From Arthrobacter sp. OY3WO11 (GTDB lineage Bacteria; Actinomycetota; Actinomycetes; Actinomycetales; Micrococcaceae): 64,000 nucleotides of DNA. The DNA lies in contig NZ_LWLP01000001.1 in the NCBI RefSeq assembly GCF_001641125.1, positions 190,079 to 254,078 of the forward strand, written 5' to 3'. Below are positions 45,143 to 54,829 of the stretch, in pieces (within the stretch, counting starts at the first letter, position 1; every line of letters starts with the position of its first letter). The notes under the pieces were generated by a model. The model had not been told where the DNA came from, made no database searches, and worked only from the letters and a program-made list of their open reading frames with translations. A program made the position numbers and the translations under genes.

Positions 45143-45870
45143 TGCTTCGACATCTGCAGCTCCAGCCGATTTAGCGTTTGGGCTGCTACGAAGGGGCCTC
45201 AACTCGTGTTCAACGGGTAACGGCCGTGCGCGCCCGGCCGGAGTGCCGCTTAGCTTTCCATGCAAAAATGCGAGTAGCGCTGGAATAATGCCTCAGACCT
45301 GCAACCGAGCTGCGAGCCGTGGACAGGTGCGGCACAGGCTGGGCCATCATTGCGACTTGGCCGAAAGTTCTTCACCTGACACGTTATGGTCCATCAATTG
45401 TTCGAACCTCCTTGGGACGGGCGCTCTGCCTGAACACAGGTCGGACACCCGAAACACCCCTGAACGGAAGATGGACTGCCTTGAGGAGTGCTCTGCCCAT
45501 CTCCCGGGCACGCACGTCTCGGGGGACTGTGCAGGAGCGCATTCTCCCAGGAACCACCGCACTGTGGATGTTGATGCCTGCTGGAAGCCCTGAGTACCGA
45601 CCTTCCCGGATTTCCGACTCGGGGACAAATGGAAGCTCACGGCGATCGACTGAGGACATCGACGCACGTGCAGCAATTAGGACCTCCTCTCGTCCAACGT
45701 GCCACTAGCGCTGTTCACTAGGCAACGGTTCACACACTGGCTGAACAGAGTATCGCGCGTAAGAAGACGATACTTCGCGGTGTTGTAGCCGGAAGGGCTG
45801 CTCCAACAACACTGTTTACCGACTAGCGGAGATCCCGATTGGTAGGCAACTGGGAGTGATGCCCAGGTCC

Positions 45871-45886
45871 CGTTTCACGTGAAACA
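45871..45886. promoter_or_regulatory. parS site 4
   Basis: CGTTTCACGTGAAACA, one end mismatch from consensus. Confidence 0.92.
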
Positions 45887-46445
45887 TCCCTGCCAAGAGA
45901 TCGCCCGCACTAGATCGGGTCTCTACTCGTGGGAATCATTGTGCTTGAGTCCCGCAGCGTGCGTCTCTGCCACCACGTTCCGGCACTATTACCGCGATCA
46001 CCCCCTGGTTTACCGCTGAACACGACCGCAAGTCGCCAACGTACTGTTGCTGCTAGACAGATTCCCTTCGTATTGTCTCGCCCCTAAGCGCATCAGTATT
46101 CACGAACCCATTAGCTCCACCGAGCGATGGCCCTGGACATGTCCCATATACTGGCCGTGGCTCTGTCGGCCTACGTATCCGCGTATGCAGGCCCTCTCAA
46201 CGCAATCACAGAGTAACGCACACTGATCGTCGGGCAGGCATCCCCGGCAAACCGAAACAACTGCATCCGATCCACCAAAGCAGGCAGGGGCCGCCAGCGG
46301 AGCAGGGAAGCCGGGATCGTTTATGGCTCGCTCACGGACCTAGCTGTGGACCAACCTACCTAGGCGCCCGGACGAGAACTTGTTCACAAAAACAGAGGGC
46401 AGCGTGTGTGCTCGAGAGCCGGTATGCAGTCCTGCCAGCAGGCTG

Positions 46446-46847
46446 ATATCCACACGGTTTTCCACAGCAGCAGCGCTCCGTATTCACAGCGATATCCACA
46501 GCCCCGGACGGCGGCGTGGATCCGTGCACAACGCGGATATCGCCAAAATCTCCTTCGGTGCCGTAAGTTGCCTGAGAATCTCCCGTCTCACCTATCTTGC
46601 CTTTTGCCACCTAGCGGCGGGCGGGAGCCGATAGCCGCGTAGAAAGTAGCTTCGCGAGGGTGATTTCCACGCGGGACGCGCACCCCCGCCACCTAGCCCT
46701 ACAATGTTTCACGTGAAACGCAAAGCGACATCCTCTTCACCGCGGCTGGAGCGCACCACAACTACATTTCTTCCGGGTCCCGCAGAGCATCTGTATTCAC
46801 CTCCCTGAAGCCGCGGCGATAGCTCGTCATCCACAGAGTTATCCACA
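46446..46847. other. Cluster of DnaA-box-like sequences outside oriC
   Basis: ATATCCACA at 46446-46454 and 46492-46500, TTTTCCACA at 46458-46466, TCATCCACA at 46827-46835 and a perfect TTATCCACA at 46839-46847. All are on the same strand, about 8 kb from the dnaA-side origin, inside the gene-poor region. Whether DnaA binds them is not known. Confidence 0.45.
46705..46720. promoter_or_regulatory. parS site 5
   Basis: TGTTTCACGTGAAACG, one end mismatch from consensus. Confidence 0.93.
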
Positions 46848-47535
46848 ACGAAATCCCGGTCTAACAACGAGCCATCTAAGTGTGAGTGGGCAGACTTTAC
46901 CGAGGCAAGCATGGCGGGTACCGCCCTGCGATAAACGCACTTAGGCAATGGGCAATGTGATGCCGCCACGTGACCGTTGTTGAGCCGGCCGTTGGAGCGC
47001 ATAACCCTTTGCAACCAGGTACACAGGCCACATGCGGTAGGCGCCGAACGCACCAGAGGACGCGTCCTGATCGAGGAGCTTGGCCGTTCCCTAGTCGAAA
47101 GAGTGCGCCTAACCTGCAGATGACATTCCTTCGAAAGGCAGTCTTTAGTCCACTTGCGCCTGCGTCGGACACCTACACTTAGTGGCCGCCCCAGACCGGG
47201 AGGGGAAAACCATCGCAGTTCCACGTACGTTGGTATAGGGCGATCGGCCTTCAGCGTAGGGTTTCGTTGGCTCGGCCGCCAGGAGGCGTGGAGATTGAAT
47301 TTGTGCAGCTATGCGATACGCGAGTTTGTCATCCTGCGGGTCCACTTACGGGGGAGACCGTGCACGTGCGGCCTCGTCGACCAACGCGTATCACAAGGCT
47401 GGTTGTCCATCTTCGCCCGTTTCTCTCAGTGCTCCTCCGCCTTGCACCTGTCCCTGGCCGTAGCGACTGTTCGTATTCCTCTTCTGATTGCTCTCACGCC
47501 TCGGAACCTGTCAGCTCCTGGCGCTCCACTCTTGG

Positions 47536-47551
47536 TGTTTCACGTGAAACA
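47536..47551. promoter_or_regulatory. parS site 6, perfect and within a longer palindrome
   Basis: Exact TGTTTCACGTGAAACA. The symmetry extends five bases on each side (CTTGG and CCAAG), giving a perfect 26-base palindrome at 47531-47556. Confidence 0.96.
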
Positions 47552-47898
47552 CCAAGGGCTGCCGGACATCGAGGGCTGACAGGGCTTATCGTCATAGTCA
47601 GGGTCGTGGGTGCGTAGGACCCAGCAGAGAGCCTCCGTGCAGCCTCGAGTTGGGGGTAGGGGAACCTACGCCGCGGGTAGTCCATCGAAGCCCCGGCAAG
47701 GGATCCTGAGCTGCTGCAGGAGCATTTACAGCTTCATCGGGTCCCCACTGTCATTCACAAACTTTCGTGGCTGGCTCCTGCCACGCTTCGCTACATTCTG
47801 GGCCCGACTGCACATCCGGAACTGCAGAAGCGGCCAAACTGCGCAGAGGCGGCCGCGGAGAGTGCCGAGATCGGCAATCTCCGCACATCAGTTCCTTC

Positions 47899-47914
47899 AG
47901 TTTCACGTGAAACA
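47899..47914. promoter_or_regulatory. parS site 7
   Basis: AGTTTCACGTGAAACA, one end mismatch from consensus. Confidence 0.92.
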
Positions 47915-48243
47915 TTCGGGGAAGGCTAGCTCGTGCAGGGCATGAGGATCCTCCCTTTGAGACTGTGCTGCGCCCACTTCCGAAGCATCCATACCCCGAC
48001 ATCGATACGTCCTGGTCTCGGCCACATAGCCAACCCAGTCAGCGAGAATTCGACCATTAGGTAGATTTACCGCACCATTCAAGGGTTCGCGCAATTCCAC
48101 TAAATCCCTCAGAGGCGAGATGAAAATCCTGCGTACCTATCTAATGCTTCCCTCCTATGAATGGGACATCAGGCTTCAACAGTCCTTGGCATCGTAGACC
48201 TAGAGGCGACACAGCCTTGAAGGCGTAGGTGCTGACACGGGAC

Positions 48244-48259
48244 TGTTTCACGTGAAACG
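48244..48259. promoter_or_regulatory. parS site 8
   Basis: TGTTTCACGTGAAACG, one end mismatch from consensus; nearest to the end of parB. Confidence 0.93.
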
Positions 48260-48589
48260 CAATGCCTCCATGCACCAGTCCTAGTAAGTCGAGCCCGGAT
48301 GGACACCTGGCTGCCACTTTCGTCTCGATATGGCAGCTATTCAGCCCCAAGTTGCCGAAACTGGGGCCGACATTTCAGCAGCATAAGCATTGGGACGAAA
48401 TATGACCGCGCGAACTGCCATACAGGAAAATCAGACCTATGTCTTCCCTCTGGATCAGCGCCAGTATTGACTTGGTATCCAGCCTTCCAACCTCGTCAAA
48501 AGGTTTTCACCCCGGCGTGACTAGCCTACTCGCCTCGGAATAGCCCATTATCTCTGCAGTCGTTCCCACGGGTGACGGTCCCGAATACG

Positions 48590-48624
48590 AGTAAGGCCCG
48601 ATTCGGTGTGAATCGGGCCTTACT
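48590..48624 (-). terminator. Hairpin terminator after parB
   Basis: Perfect 15-base-pair stem (48590-48604 with 48610-48624, core AAGGCCCGATTC) and a five-base loop, 22 bases after the parB stop. No long T run. Confidence 0.85.
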
Positions 48625-48645
48625 GAAGCTACTGAACACATCTTC

Positions 48646-49932
48646 CTAGCCGGTTTGGCCGGGGGCCAAAACCTCCATAATGCGATTAAGGTCCTCCACG
48701 CTGGCAAATTCAATGCTTACTTTGCCTTTACGCACACCGAGAGAGATCTTGACGTTCGTATCCAGCCGGTCGGAGAGTGATGATGCCAGGTAGTCGAGCC
48801 GCTCATGACGAGCACCTGGACGGGGAATGTTGTTCTTCACGGGTTTGGCCGGATCCTGGTAAAGCGTCACAGCTTCTTCAGTCGCCCGAACCGACATGCC
48901 CTCCGCAACAATCTTCTGAGCCAAGCGCTCCATGGCTGCGGCGTCAGGAAGCGCCAAGAGGGCGCGAGCGTGGCCTGCAGAAAGAACGCCGGCTGCTACA
49001 CGGCGCTGCACCAGCGGAGGCAGCTTGAGGAGACGCAAGGTGTTCGAGACCTGCGGCCGGGAACGGCCAATGCGGTCCGCCAGCTGCTCGTGAGTAGTTC
49101 CGAAGTCTTCGAGGAGCTGCTGGTAGGCGGCAGCTTCTTCGAGGGGATTCAGCTGGCTGCGGTGCAGGTTTTCGAGCAGTGCATCCCGGAGCAGGTCGTC
49201 ATCCGTCGTCTCGCGGACGATCGCGGGGATAGTTTCCAGGCCGGCAGCCTGTACTGCCCTCCACCGGCGTTCACCCATAACGAGCTCAAACGGCTCACTA
49301 CCCTCTTCGGTTGATTTCCTGACCACAATTGGCTGGAGGACACCGATTTCGCGTACCGAGTGGACGAGCTCCGCCATGTCGTCTTCATCGAAGACGGAAC
49401 GCGGCTGTTTGCGGTTGGGGTGGATGTCAGAGACCGGAATCTCAGCAAACCGAACACCAGGAACCTCGACCAGGTCCACGCCGTCGTCATCCCACACAGG
49501 GGTTTCAGATCGCACACTGGACACATCTGCGGACACTGCGGCCCCAGGCGTGCCCATCGGCTCCGGCGCGGTGTCACCGGCATCGTCTGTTGTACCGGCC
49601 GATGTGGCCGGGGACTGCGTCTTTGCCTTCGCTGCAGTGCTGGGCTTGGATGCCGGACTTCCAGCATCCGTTCCTTTCCCTGCAGCGGACTTGGCTGAGG
49701 AGGGCTTGGCCGAGGGCTTGGAGGACCCAGCCGCCGCACGCTTGTCTGCTGCGGGCTTCGACGACTGAGTCTCGACGGTGTCCTCTGAAGGCTCCGTCTT
49801 TTTACGTCCCTCAGGGAAGAAGAGATCTACAGGACGCGAGACGGTTGTCGCAGTGCCCGACCCGCTGGCGGCGGCGGAACTTGGAATCAGCGCACCAAGA
49901 CCGCGGCCCAGGCCGCGTCGTTTCTCGCTCAT
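48646..49932 (-). CDS. parB: Chromosome-partitioning protein ParB
   Basis: CTPase/DNA-binding segregation protein of 428 aa that loads at parS. It starts [19 protein letters not shown], the usual ParB opening that contacts ParA. An Ala/Lys/Ser-rich linker of ~100 residues follows. The ParB core has [18 protein letters not shown], the CTP-binding VMGERRWRA and [16 protein letters not shown], then the helix-turn-helix [18 protein letters not shown]. The N-terminal linker is longer than in Bacillus, as in other actinobacteria. Its parS targets lie directly downstream. Confidence 0.97.
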   Translation of the reverse strand: MSEKRRGLGRGLGALIPSSAAASGSGTATTVSRPVDLFFPEGRKKTEPSEDTVETQSSKPAADKRAAAGSSKPSAKPSSAKSAAGKGTDAGSPASKPSTAAKAKTQSPATSAGTTDDAGDTAPEPMGTPGAAVSADVSSVRSETPVWDDDGVDLVEVPGVRFAEIPVSDIHPNRKQPRSVFDEDDMAELVHSVREIGVLQPIVVRKSTEEGSEPFELVMGERRWRAVQAAGLETIPAIVRETTDDDLLRDALLENLHRSQLNPLEEAAAYQQLLEDFGTTHEQLADRIGRSRPQVSNTLRLLKLPPLVQRRVAAGVLSAGHARALLALPDAAAMERLAQKIVAEGMSVRATEEAVTLYQDPAKPVKNNIPRPGARHERLDYLASSLSDRLDTNVKISLGVRKGKVSIEFASVEDLNRIMEVLAPGQTG

Positions 49933-49995
49933 TGGTAATCCCTCCAGTGGTAGAGCCAGGCGTTACCAGGCTCCAGTCGTTGCAGTTTGAAGATT

Positions 49996-51063
49996 TTAGC
50001 GCTCTGCTATTTCAGCAGCGGCTTCCAGATAAGACAGGGCTCCGCTGGAGGAAGGGTCGTACGTCATTACCGTCTGCTGGTAGCTCGGTGCTTCCGAGAT
50101 GCGCACCGAGCGCGGAACCACAGCAGAGAGGACCTGATCCGGGAAGTGCTGGCGTACCTCGGCCGCAACCTGGGCTGCGAGGTTGGTACGGCCGTCGTAC
50201 ATGGTCAAAAGGATAGTCGACACCACCAGATCGGCATTCAGGTGCTTCTGGATCATCTCAATATTCTTCAGCAGCTGGCTCAGGCCTTCAAGTGCGTAGT
50301 ACTCACACTGGATGGGAATGAGTACCTCGTTGGCTGCGCAGAAAGCGTTGACGGTCAGCAGCCCAAGGCTTGGCGGGCAATCGATGAAGATGTAGTCGAG
50401 CCGCTGCTCGCCGTTCTTCTCCCGGGTTTTGGCGTAGACATCAATGGCACGCCGAAGCCGCTGCTCACGGGCCACCAGGGAAACCAGCTCAATCTCCGCG
50501 CCTGCCAGGTGAATGGTTGCGGGCGCGCAGATCAGGTTCCCGATGTCAGGGCAGGGTGCCACCACATCTGCGAGGGGCACATCGTTGATCAGGACATCGT
50601 AGATGCTGTCCACGTCCGCGTGATGTTCAATTCCCAGGGCAGTGGAAGCGTTGCCCTGCGGGTCAATGTCGATCACCAGGACATTGAGGCCAGCCGCCGC
50701 CAGGGCAGCTGCAATGTTCACGGTGGTGGTGGTCTTTCCCACCCCACCCTTTTGGTTGGAGACCGTGAAAATGCGGGTGTTCTCAGGCCGCGGCAGTTGG
50801 CGGCCTACCAAGCGTTCGCGGCGTTTCGTTTCATGCGCCAGCTCACGGGCGATGGGGCTGGAATCGTCGATTGCATCAATCACGTTGGCTTTACCGCCAG
50901 CGGTTGTTTCACGTGAAACGGACGCTGACTTTGAAGCGTTTGAAACCTTCTGTGGATGCATTCCGCCTCTGCCCGGAGTGGTGACGGGACCAGCGACAGA
51001 ACGTGCTGACCCCAAAGACACAAACGGGGGTATCCGCTGTGTGGAGGCTTCACTACTGGTCAC
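49996..51063 (-). CDS. parA: Chromosome-partitioning ATPase ParA
   Basis: Deviant Walker ATPase of 355 aa moving ParB-parS complexes. Walker A VSNQKGGVGKTTTTVNIA (about residue 98), VLVIDIDPQGNAS and DYIFIDCPPSLGLLTVNA are complete. The start given is a GTG with a weak ribosome site; an internal ATG near residue 35 is possible. The N-terminal extension is encoded by DNA that includes a parS site (see 50905-50920), so its residues VSRET follow from that site. Confidence 0.96.
   Translation of the reverse strand: MTSSEASTQRIPPFVSLGSARSVAGPVTTPGRGGMHPQKVSNASKSASVSRETTAGGKANVIDAIDDSSPIARELAHETKRRERLVGRQLPRPENTRIFTVSNQKGGVGKTTTTVNIAAALAAAGLNVLVIDIDPQGNASTALGIEHHADVDSIYDVLINDVPLADVVAPCPDIGNLICAPATIHLAGAEIELVSLVAREQRLRRAIDVYAKTREKNGEQRLDYIFIDCPPSLGLLTVNAFCAANEVLIPIQCEYYALEGLSQLLKNIEMIQKHLNADLVVSTILLTMYDGRTNLAAQVAAEVRQHFPDQVLSAVVPRSVRISEAPSYQQTVMTYDPSSSGALSYLEAAAEIAER
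50905..50920. promoter_or_regulatory. parS site 9, inside parA
   Basis: TGTTTCACGTGAAACG within the parA coding region, near its 5' end; one end mismatch from consensus. It supplies the codons for VSRET of ParA. Confidence 0.94.
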
Positions 51064-51152
51064 TGGGGCACACTCACTCTCGTTCAGCCAAATTTGCTGC
51101 CGTTGTCTAGCCTAACTGCTGGACCCGCCAGAGTTAGGCCACCGGGCCCGAA

Positions 51153-51821
51153 CTAGGCCTTCTTTTGGGACTTGTTTACAACGATGCGCACCACGGTGGT
51201 GGGTTCCTCCAGGAGGTTCTCACCAACAGTAAGAACTGATGTCTCGACGCCACCCAGCTTCCGGATGGTCTTCGCGGCTTTTTCGATCTCCTCGGCGGCG
51301 CTGCGGCCCTTGATGGCTACCACCTCGCCCTTGCCGGCAAGAAGGGGAATGGTCAGTCCGGCGAGGTTACTGAGGGCCGAAACAGCCCTGGCCGTCACTA
51401 CATCCGCCTCGACATGCCCCACTGCCAGTTCAGCCCGGGTCCGCATCACTGTCACGTTGTCCAGGCCCAGGTCGTCAACAACTTCCTGGAGCCAAATCAC
51501 CCTGCGTTCCAACGGCTCGATGAGGGTCAGCTCCAGATCTGGCCGGGCAATCGCCAGGCACAGCCCGGGCAGGCCTGCACCGCTGCCGACGTCGGCAACG
51601 CGGCTCCCCTCGGGGATCTCACTCTCAATGACGGCGCAGTTAAGGACGTGCCGGCTCCACAGGCGGGGGATCTCACGCGGCCCGATGAGTCCGCGCTCTG
51701 TGCCGGAGGTCGCCAGGTGTTCCACATAGCGTTTAGCCAGGTCCAACCGGTCGCCGAAGATCTTCTCCGCGGCCGAAAGCTCAGCTGGCGTAATGTCAAC
51801 CATGGTTAGGGGATCAGCCAT
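51153..51821 (-). CDS. rsmG: 16S rRNA (guanine-N7) methyltransferase RsmG
   Basis: Methylates a conserved 16S rRNA guanine (G527 in E. coli numbering); 222 aa. SAM loop VADVGSGAGLPGLCLAIARP, acidic LTLIEPLERRVIWLQE and VTARAVSALSNLA match the family. Usual place downstream of jag and upstream of parA; three bases separate it from jag. Confidence 0.95.
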   Translation of the reverse strand: MADPLTMVDITPAELSAAEKIFGDRLDLAKRYVEHLATSGTERGLIGPREIPRLWSRHVLNCAVIESEIPEGSRVADVGSGAGLPGLCLAIARPDLELTLIEPLERRVIWLQEVVDDLGLDNVTVMRTRAELAVGHVEADVVTARAVSALSNLAGLTIPLLAGKGEVVAIKGRSAAEEIEKAAKTIRKLGGVETSVLTVGENLLEEPTTVVRIVVNKSQKKA

Positions 51822-51824
51822 TCT

Positions 51825-52391
51825 CTACTCGGCGGATACAACGATGTGGCGTCCGGCGCCTTCGCCCTCGGACTCGCTGACCAGTCCCAGGTCAGCAACG
51901 GCATCATGGACGATTTTCCGCTCGTAGGCGCTCATCGGCTCCAGTGCCACCGGCTGTCCGCTTTCCTTCACAGAAGCTGCGGCGTCCTCGGCAACCTTCT
52001 GCAGGTGGCCGGTACGCTCCTGCCGGTAACCGTTGATGTCAAGCACCAGCCGCGAGCGGTTCTCCGTTGCGGACAGCACAGAAAGCCGGGTCAGTTCCTG
52101 GAGGGCTTCGAGGACCTCACCGTCCTCACCCACCAGGCTGTCCAGGGCGTCTGATTCTTCCTCGGTCACGATGGAGATATAGGTGCGTCCGTTACGGACC
52201 TCAATGTCGATGTCTCCATCGATGTCGGCGATGTCCAACAGTTCCTCGAGGTAGTCCGCTGCAACGTCTCCCTCTTCTTCCAGGCGGCTGGCTGAGGAGG
52301 CCTTGGGCAGGGAAGCCTCCCCGTTCTCGGACGCGTCCTGATCGTCGATGATCTCCTCGGACAGGGCGTGTTCGGTGCTCTCGGCAGACAT
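51825..52391 (-). CDS. jag: Jag/KhpB-like KH-R3H RNA-binding protein
   Basis: RNA-binding protein of 188 aa. The first ~50 residues are acidic and disordered, replacing the Jag-N domain of Bacillus. A KH domain (EELLDIADIDGDIDIEVRNG onward) and R3H domain (EPMSAYERKIVHDAVADL) follow. The ATG overlaps the yidC stop by one base (TAATG), so translation is coupled; the longer open frame upstream lies inside yidC. Confidence 0.92.
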   Translation of the reverse strand: MSAESTEHALSEEIIDDQDASENGEASLPKASSASRLEEEGDVAADYLEELLDIADIDGDIDIEVRNGRTYISIVTEEESDALDSLVGEDGEVLEALQELTRLSVLSATENRSRLVLDINGYRQERTGHLQKVAEDAAASVKESGQPVALEPMSAYERKIVHDAVADLGLVSESEGEGAGRHIVVSAE

Positions 52392-53371
52392 TACTTCTTC
52401 TTCCTGTTCTTGCGTTGTGGCTGGATACGCTGGCCCTTTGCCTGTGCCACGGCCGCGGCGGCAGCAGCGGCGTCGGCGGCCTCGTCCTTCTTTCCGCCCA
52501 GAATGGGGAGGGCCGGAAGGCCCTTGGCGGCCCGGCGCTCGGCGAGGGCCTTTGCGGCGGGGGATCCCGGCGTCGGCATGCGGCGGATCACAAAGAACTG
52601 CTGTCCCATGGTCCAAAGGTTGGTGGTGGTCCAGTAGATGAGGACGCCGATCGGAAAGTTGATGCCGCCAACACCGAAGACAATCGGCAGGATGTAGAGC
52701 ATCATCTTCTGCTGGCGCATGAACGGGCTGGCCATGGCTTCTTCGGACATGTTCTTGGCCATGATCTGCTTCTGCGTGATGAACTGCGAGGCAGTCATGG
52801 CGAGGATCATCAGGATGGAAAGAATCCAGACCGCCACCACATTGCCTCCGGGAGGTGTCCCGTGAAGCAGAGTTGCAGACAGGGGAGCCCCGAAGATGGT
52901 GGACTGGTCAAACTGCACCACCTGCTCTGGGCTCATGGCGCCGATACCCTCGCCCTCGCGGCTTGCCGTCGAGATGCCGGACAGCACTGTGAACAGCGCG
53001 AAGAAGAACGGCATCTGGATCAGCATGGGAAGGCAGGCCGAGAACGGGTTGGTCCCGTGCTTCTTGTACATGGCCATCTGTTCCTGCGCCATTGCCTGGC
53101 GGGACAGCTGGTCGGTCTTGCCCTTGTACTTGTCCTGGAGCTTCTTGAGGTCGGGCTGCAGCAGCTGCATGCCGCGCTGGGCCTTGATCTGCTTGACGAA
53201 CACGGGGATCAGGGCGGCACGGATCACCAGCACCAGGCCGATGATGGACAGCGTCCACGTCCAGCCGGAAGCTTCCGGCAGCCCAATGGCAGTCAGTCCC
53301 TCATGGAATCCCACCATGATGATGGACACAAGCCATTTGAACGGAAACATGATTGTTTCAAAGAAGTCCAT
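52391..53371 (-). CDS. yidC: Membrane protein insertase YidC
   Basis: Inserts membrane proteins; 326 aa. About five hydrophobic segments, conserved MQLLQPDLKKLQDKYKGK (positively charged loop) and the later MIQMPFFFALFTVL stretch. The C-terminal tail is Lys/Arg/Ala-rich (basic), which aids ribosome contact in single-YidC bacteria. Standard position between yidD and jag. Confidence 0.96.
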   Translation of the reverse strand: MDFFETIMFPFKWLVSIIMVGFHEGLTAIGLPEASGWTWTLSIIGLVLVIRAALIPVFVKQIKAQRGMQLLQPDLKKLQDKYKGKTDQLSRQAMAQEQMAMYKKHGTNPFSACLPMLIQMPFFFALFTVLSGISTASREGEGIGAMSPEQVVQFDQSTIFGAPLSATLLHGTPPGGNVVAVWILSILMILAMTASQFITQKQIMAKNMSEEAMASPFMRQQKMMLYILPIVFGVGGINFPIGVLIYWTTTNLWTMGQQFFVIRRMPTPGSPAAKALAERRAAKGLPALPILGGKKDEAADAAAAAAAVAQAKGQRIQPQRKNRKKK

Positions 53372-53386
53372 ACTTATCCCTATTCG

Positions 53387-53782
53387 TCAGGCCGCACTGC
53401 GGCCTTCTCCATCAGTCCGAGCAGCCAGGTACTTGTCCGGGTTGTTCAGCACAACAATTGTGGGGGTCTGGTGCTCCGGCCATTCCCGATGGCCGGCGGG
53501 GACGTGGTCCACACCGCCGGCATTCCATGGGTGGCAGCGGCCAAGGCGCCGGACAGCGAGCCAGCTTCCCTTGACGGCGCCATGGACAGTGACAGCTTCC
53601 AGCGCATAGGCCGAGCAGGAGGGGAAAAACCGGCACACCTGGCCGTACAAGGGTGAAATCACCTTGCGGTAGGCCTTGAGAAGAAGAATGAGAACGTTCC
53701 GGGGCAGGTCCCACAGGAACAGCCCCACGGCTGCGGCACCACGTTGGAGAGAAGTAACGACGACGGCGGTGGCGTTACGCAC
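53387..53782 (-). CDS. yidD: Membrane insertion factor YidD
   Basis: Small partner of YidC, 131 aa. Core [25 protein letters not shown] with the two conserved cysteines, and [14 protein letters not shown]. The GTG at 53782 was chosen because AGGAGGGG lies eight bases before it and because it overlaps the rnpA stop; the upstream frame lies over rnpA. It is 15 bases before yidC. Confidence 0.9.
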   Translation of the reverse strand: MRNATAVVVTSLQRGAAAVGLFLWDLPRNVLILLLKAYRKVISPLYGQVCRFFPSCSAYALEAVTVHGAVKGSWLAVRRLGRCHPWNAGGVDHVPAGHREWPEHQTPTIVVLNNPDKYLAARTDGEGRSAA

Positions 53783-54185
53783 GCGGTGTCCCCTCCTGTG
53801 TTGTACCGGCCGAATCCTTGGCAGCAGCCCTTGCGGGGCGGCCGGCCAGCCGGACCATCGTCGATTCCAATGCGGCATTGTAATCCGACAACAGCTGGTC
53901 CCAGCTGGCAGTTGCGGACGCAGGAAGCGCCCGGACCACTATGGCAAACCCGGTACCGTACTCGCGCAGCGAGGCAGCACCTGCTTCTCTCAGTCTCCTC
54001 TTAACGAGGTTCCTGACCACAGCGTTCCCTACACTCTTGGAAACGATGAACCCGATCCGGCTGGGTTCGCCAGCAGCAATGGCTGCCGTATATAACACTA
54101 CGTTCCGGCGTCCATTGCGGACACCGGAACGTACAGTTGTTGAAAAATCGGATGCAGTCCTCAAACGGTTACGGGTGGCCAGCAC
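53775..54185 (-). CDS. rnpA: Ribonuclease P protein component
   Basis: Protein subunit of RNase P, 136 aa. [20 protein letters not shown] at the N-terminus and the signature [17 protein letters not shown] (arginine-rich helix) near residues 70-86. It follows rpmH after 39 bases, as in most bacteria, and overlaps the yidD start. Confidence 0.95.
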   Translation of the reverse strand: MLATRNRLRTASDFSTTVRSGVRNGRRNVVLYTAAIAAGEPSRIGFIVSKSVGNAVVRNLVKRRLREAGAASLREYGTGFAIVVRALPASATASWDQLLSDYNAALESTMVRLAGRPARAAAKDSAGTTQEGTPRA

Positions 54186-54224
54186 CTTAAACTCGCAAAG
54201 AAATGTCTACCGACGAGTCAGTAT

Positions 54225-54362
54225 TTAGGCCGACAGCTCGGTGCGACCCTTGCCACGACGGGCTGCCAGGATGGCACGGCCGGCACGGGTACGCATACGA
54301 AGGCGGAAGCCGTGCTTCTTGGCTCGACGGCGGTTATTCGGCTGAAAAGTCCGCTTGCTCAC
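54225..54362 (-). CDS. rpmH: 50S ribosomal protein L34
   Basis: Basic ribosomal protein of 45 aa. The sequence begins [20 protein letters not shown] from a GTG start and continues [20 protein letters not shown], the standard L34 pattern. It is divergent from dnaA, and the shared 467-base gap holds DnaA boxes. Confidence 0.97.
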   Translation of the reverse strand: MSKRTFQPNNRRRAKKHGFRLRMRTRAGRAILAARRGKGRTELSA

Positions 54363-54829
54363 GTTAGTTACTCCAGTGGATCAAAGGTGCGCCCACCCGA
54401 TCAGTATGGGGAAGAACTGGCCGACGCTAAGTTTTGTATATGCACGCTTCCCCCGGCTGCCCAAGCGCACTGCGCCTGAGAGATTCAGATGGGGCCAAAA
54501 AGCGGACACAAAGGACTTCACAACGTTAGGGCAATTTAGGCCCCCGAGTCAAACCGGAACCCCCTATGGCCGCTATCCCCAGCTGTGCCTAACCTGCCCC
54601 TGGAGCCTGTGGATGAAGTGGCTCACAGCCCCCTTTTCCGAACCACACCGGTGTAATTATCCACAAGCTACTTGCCAGCTATCTTCTAGGCTTTTCATCC
54701 CCTAGAGTGGCCCAGTAGCCGATTATCCACGGACTGTGCATAACCCTGTGGATGAAGCTGAATCCAATCTGGTTCATGACTTGCGGCTGCAGGCAATGCA
54801 GGCAAAGCAAGTTTTGAGGGAACCGATTG
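54363..54829. other. oriC: oriC, left part (rpmH-dnaA intergenic)
   Basis: DnaA boxes: TTATCCACA at 54657-54665 (perfect), TTATCCACG at 54723-54731, TGTGCATAA at 54735-54743 and TGTGGATGA at 54608-54616 and 54747-54755 (each one mismatch). They lie in both orientations. The region also must hold the divergent promoters for rpmH and dnaA. Confidence 0.75.

Larger units (their letters stand above)
44560..48589. other. Gene-poor 4 kb region between trxA and parB with parS sites
   Basis: No frame here has convincing protein character: open frames are short, start without good ribosome sites, and show no family motif. By eye the base composition is clearly lower in GC than the flanks. It holds eight parS-like sites (one degenerate) and clustered DnaA-box-like sequences. 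In Mycobacterium the corresponding interval holds the cwlM amidase and a second gene; neither can be recognised here. It may act as the chromosomal centromere region. No tRNA was found. One minus-strand frame (45347-45676, TTG start behind GAGAGGAGGTCC) is the only candidate with a ribosome site, but has no recognisable family. Confidence 0.7.

Noticed and set aside
45395..45415. GGTTCGAAC on the minus strand, like a tRNA T-arm
   Set aside because: No matching stem, anticodon arm or acceptor pairs around it.
45347..45676. 109-codon minus-strand frame with TTG start behind GAGAGGAGGTCC in the parS region
   Set aside because: No motif or composition typical of protein, and a competing frame (45384-45659) is equally open; kept only as a note in the region description.
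52392..52616. 75-residue N-terminal extension of Jag
   Set aside because: Lies inside yidC in another frame; the ATG at 52391 has the normal stop-start overlap.
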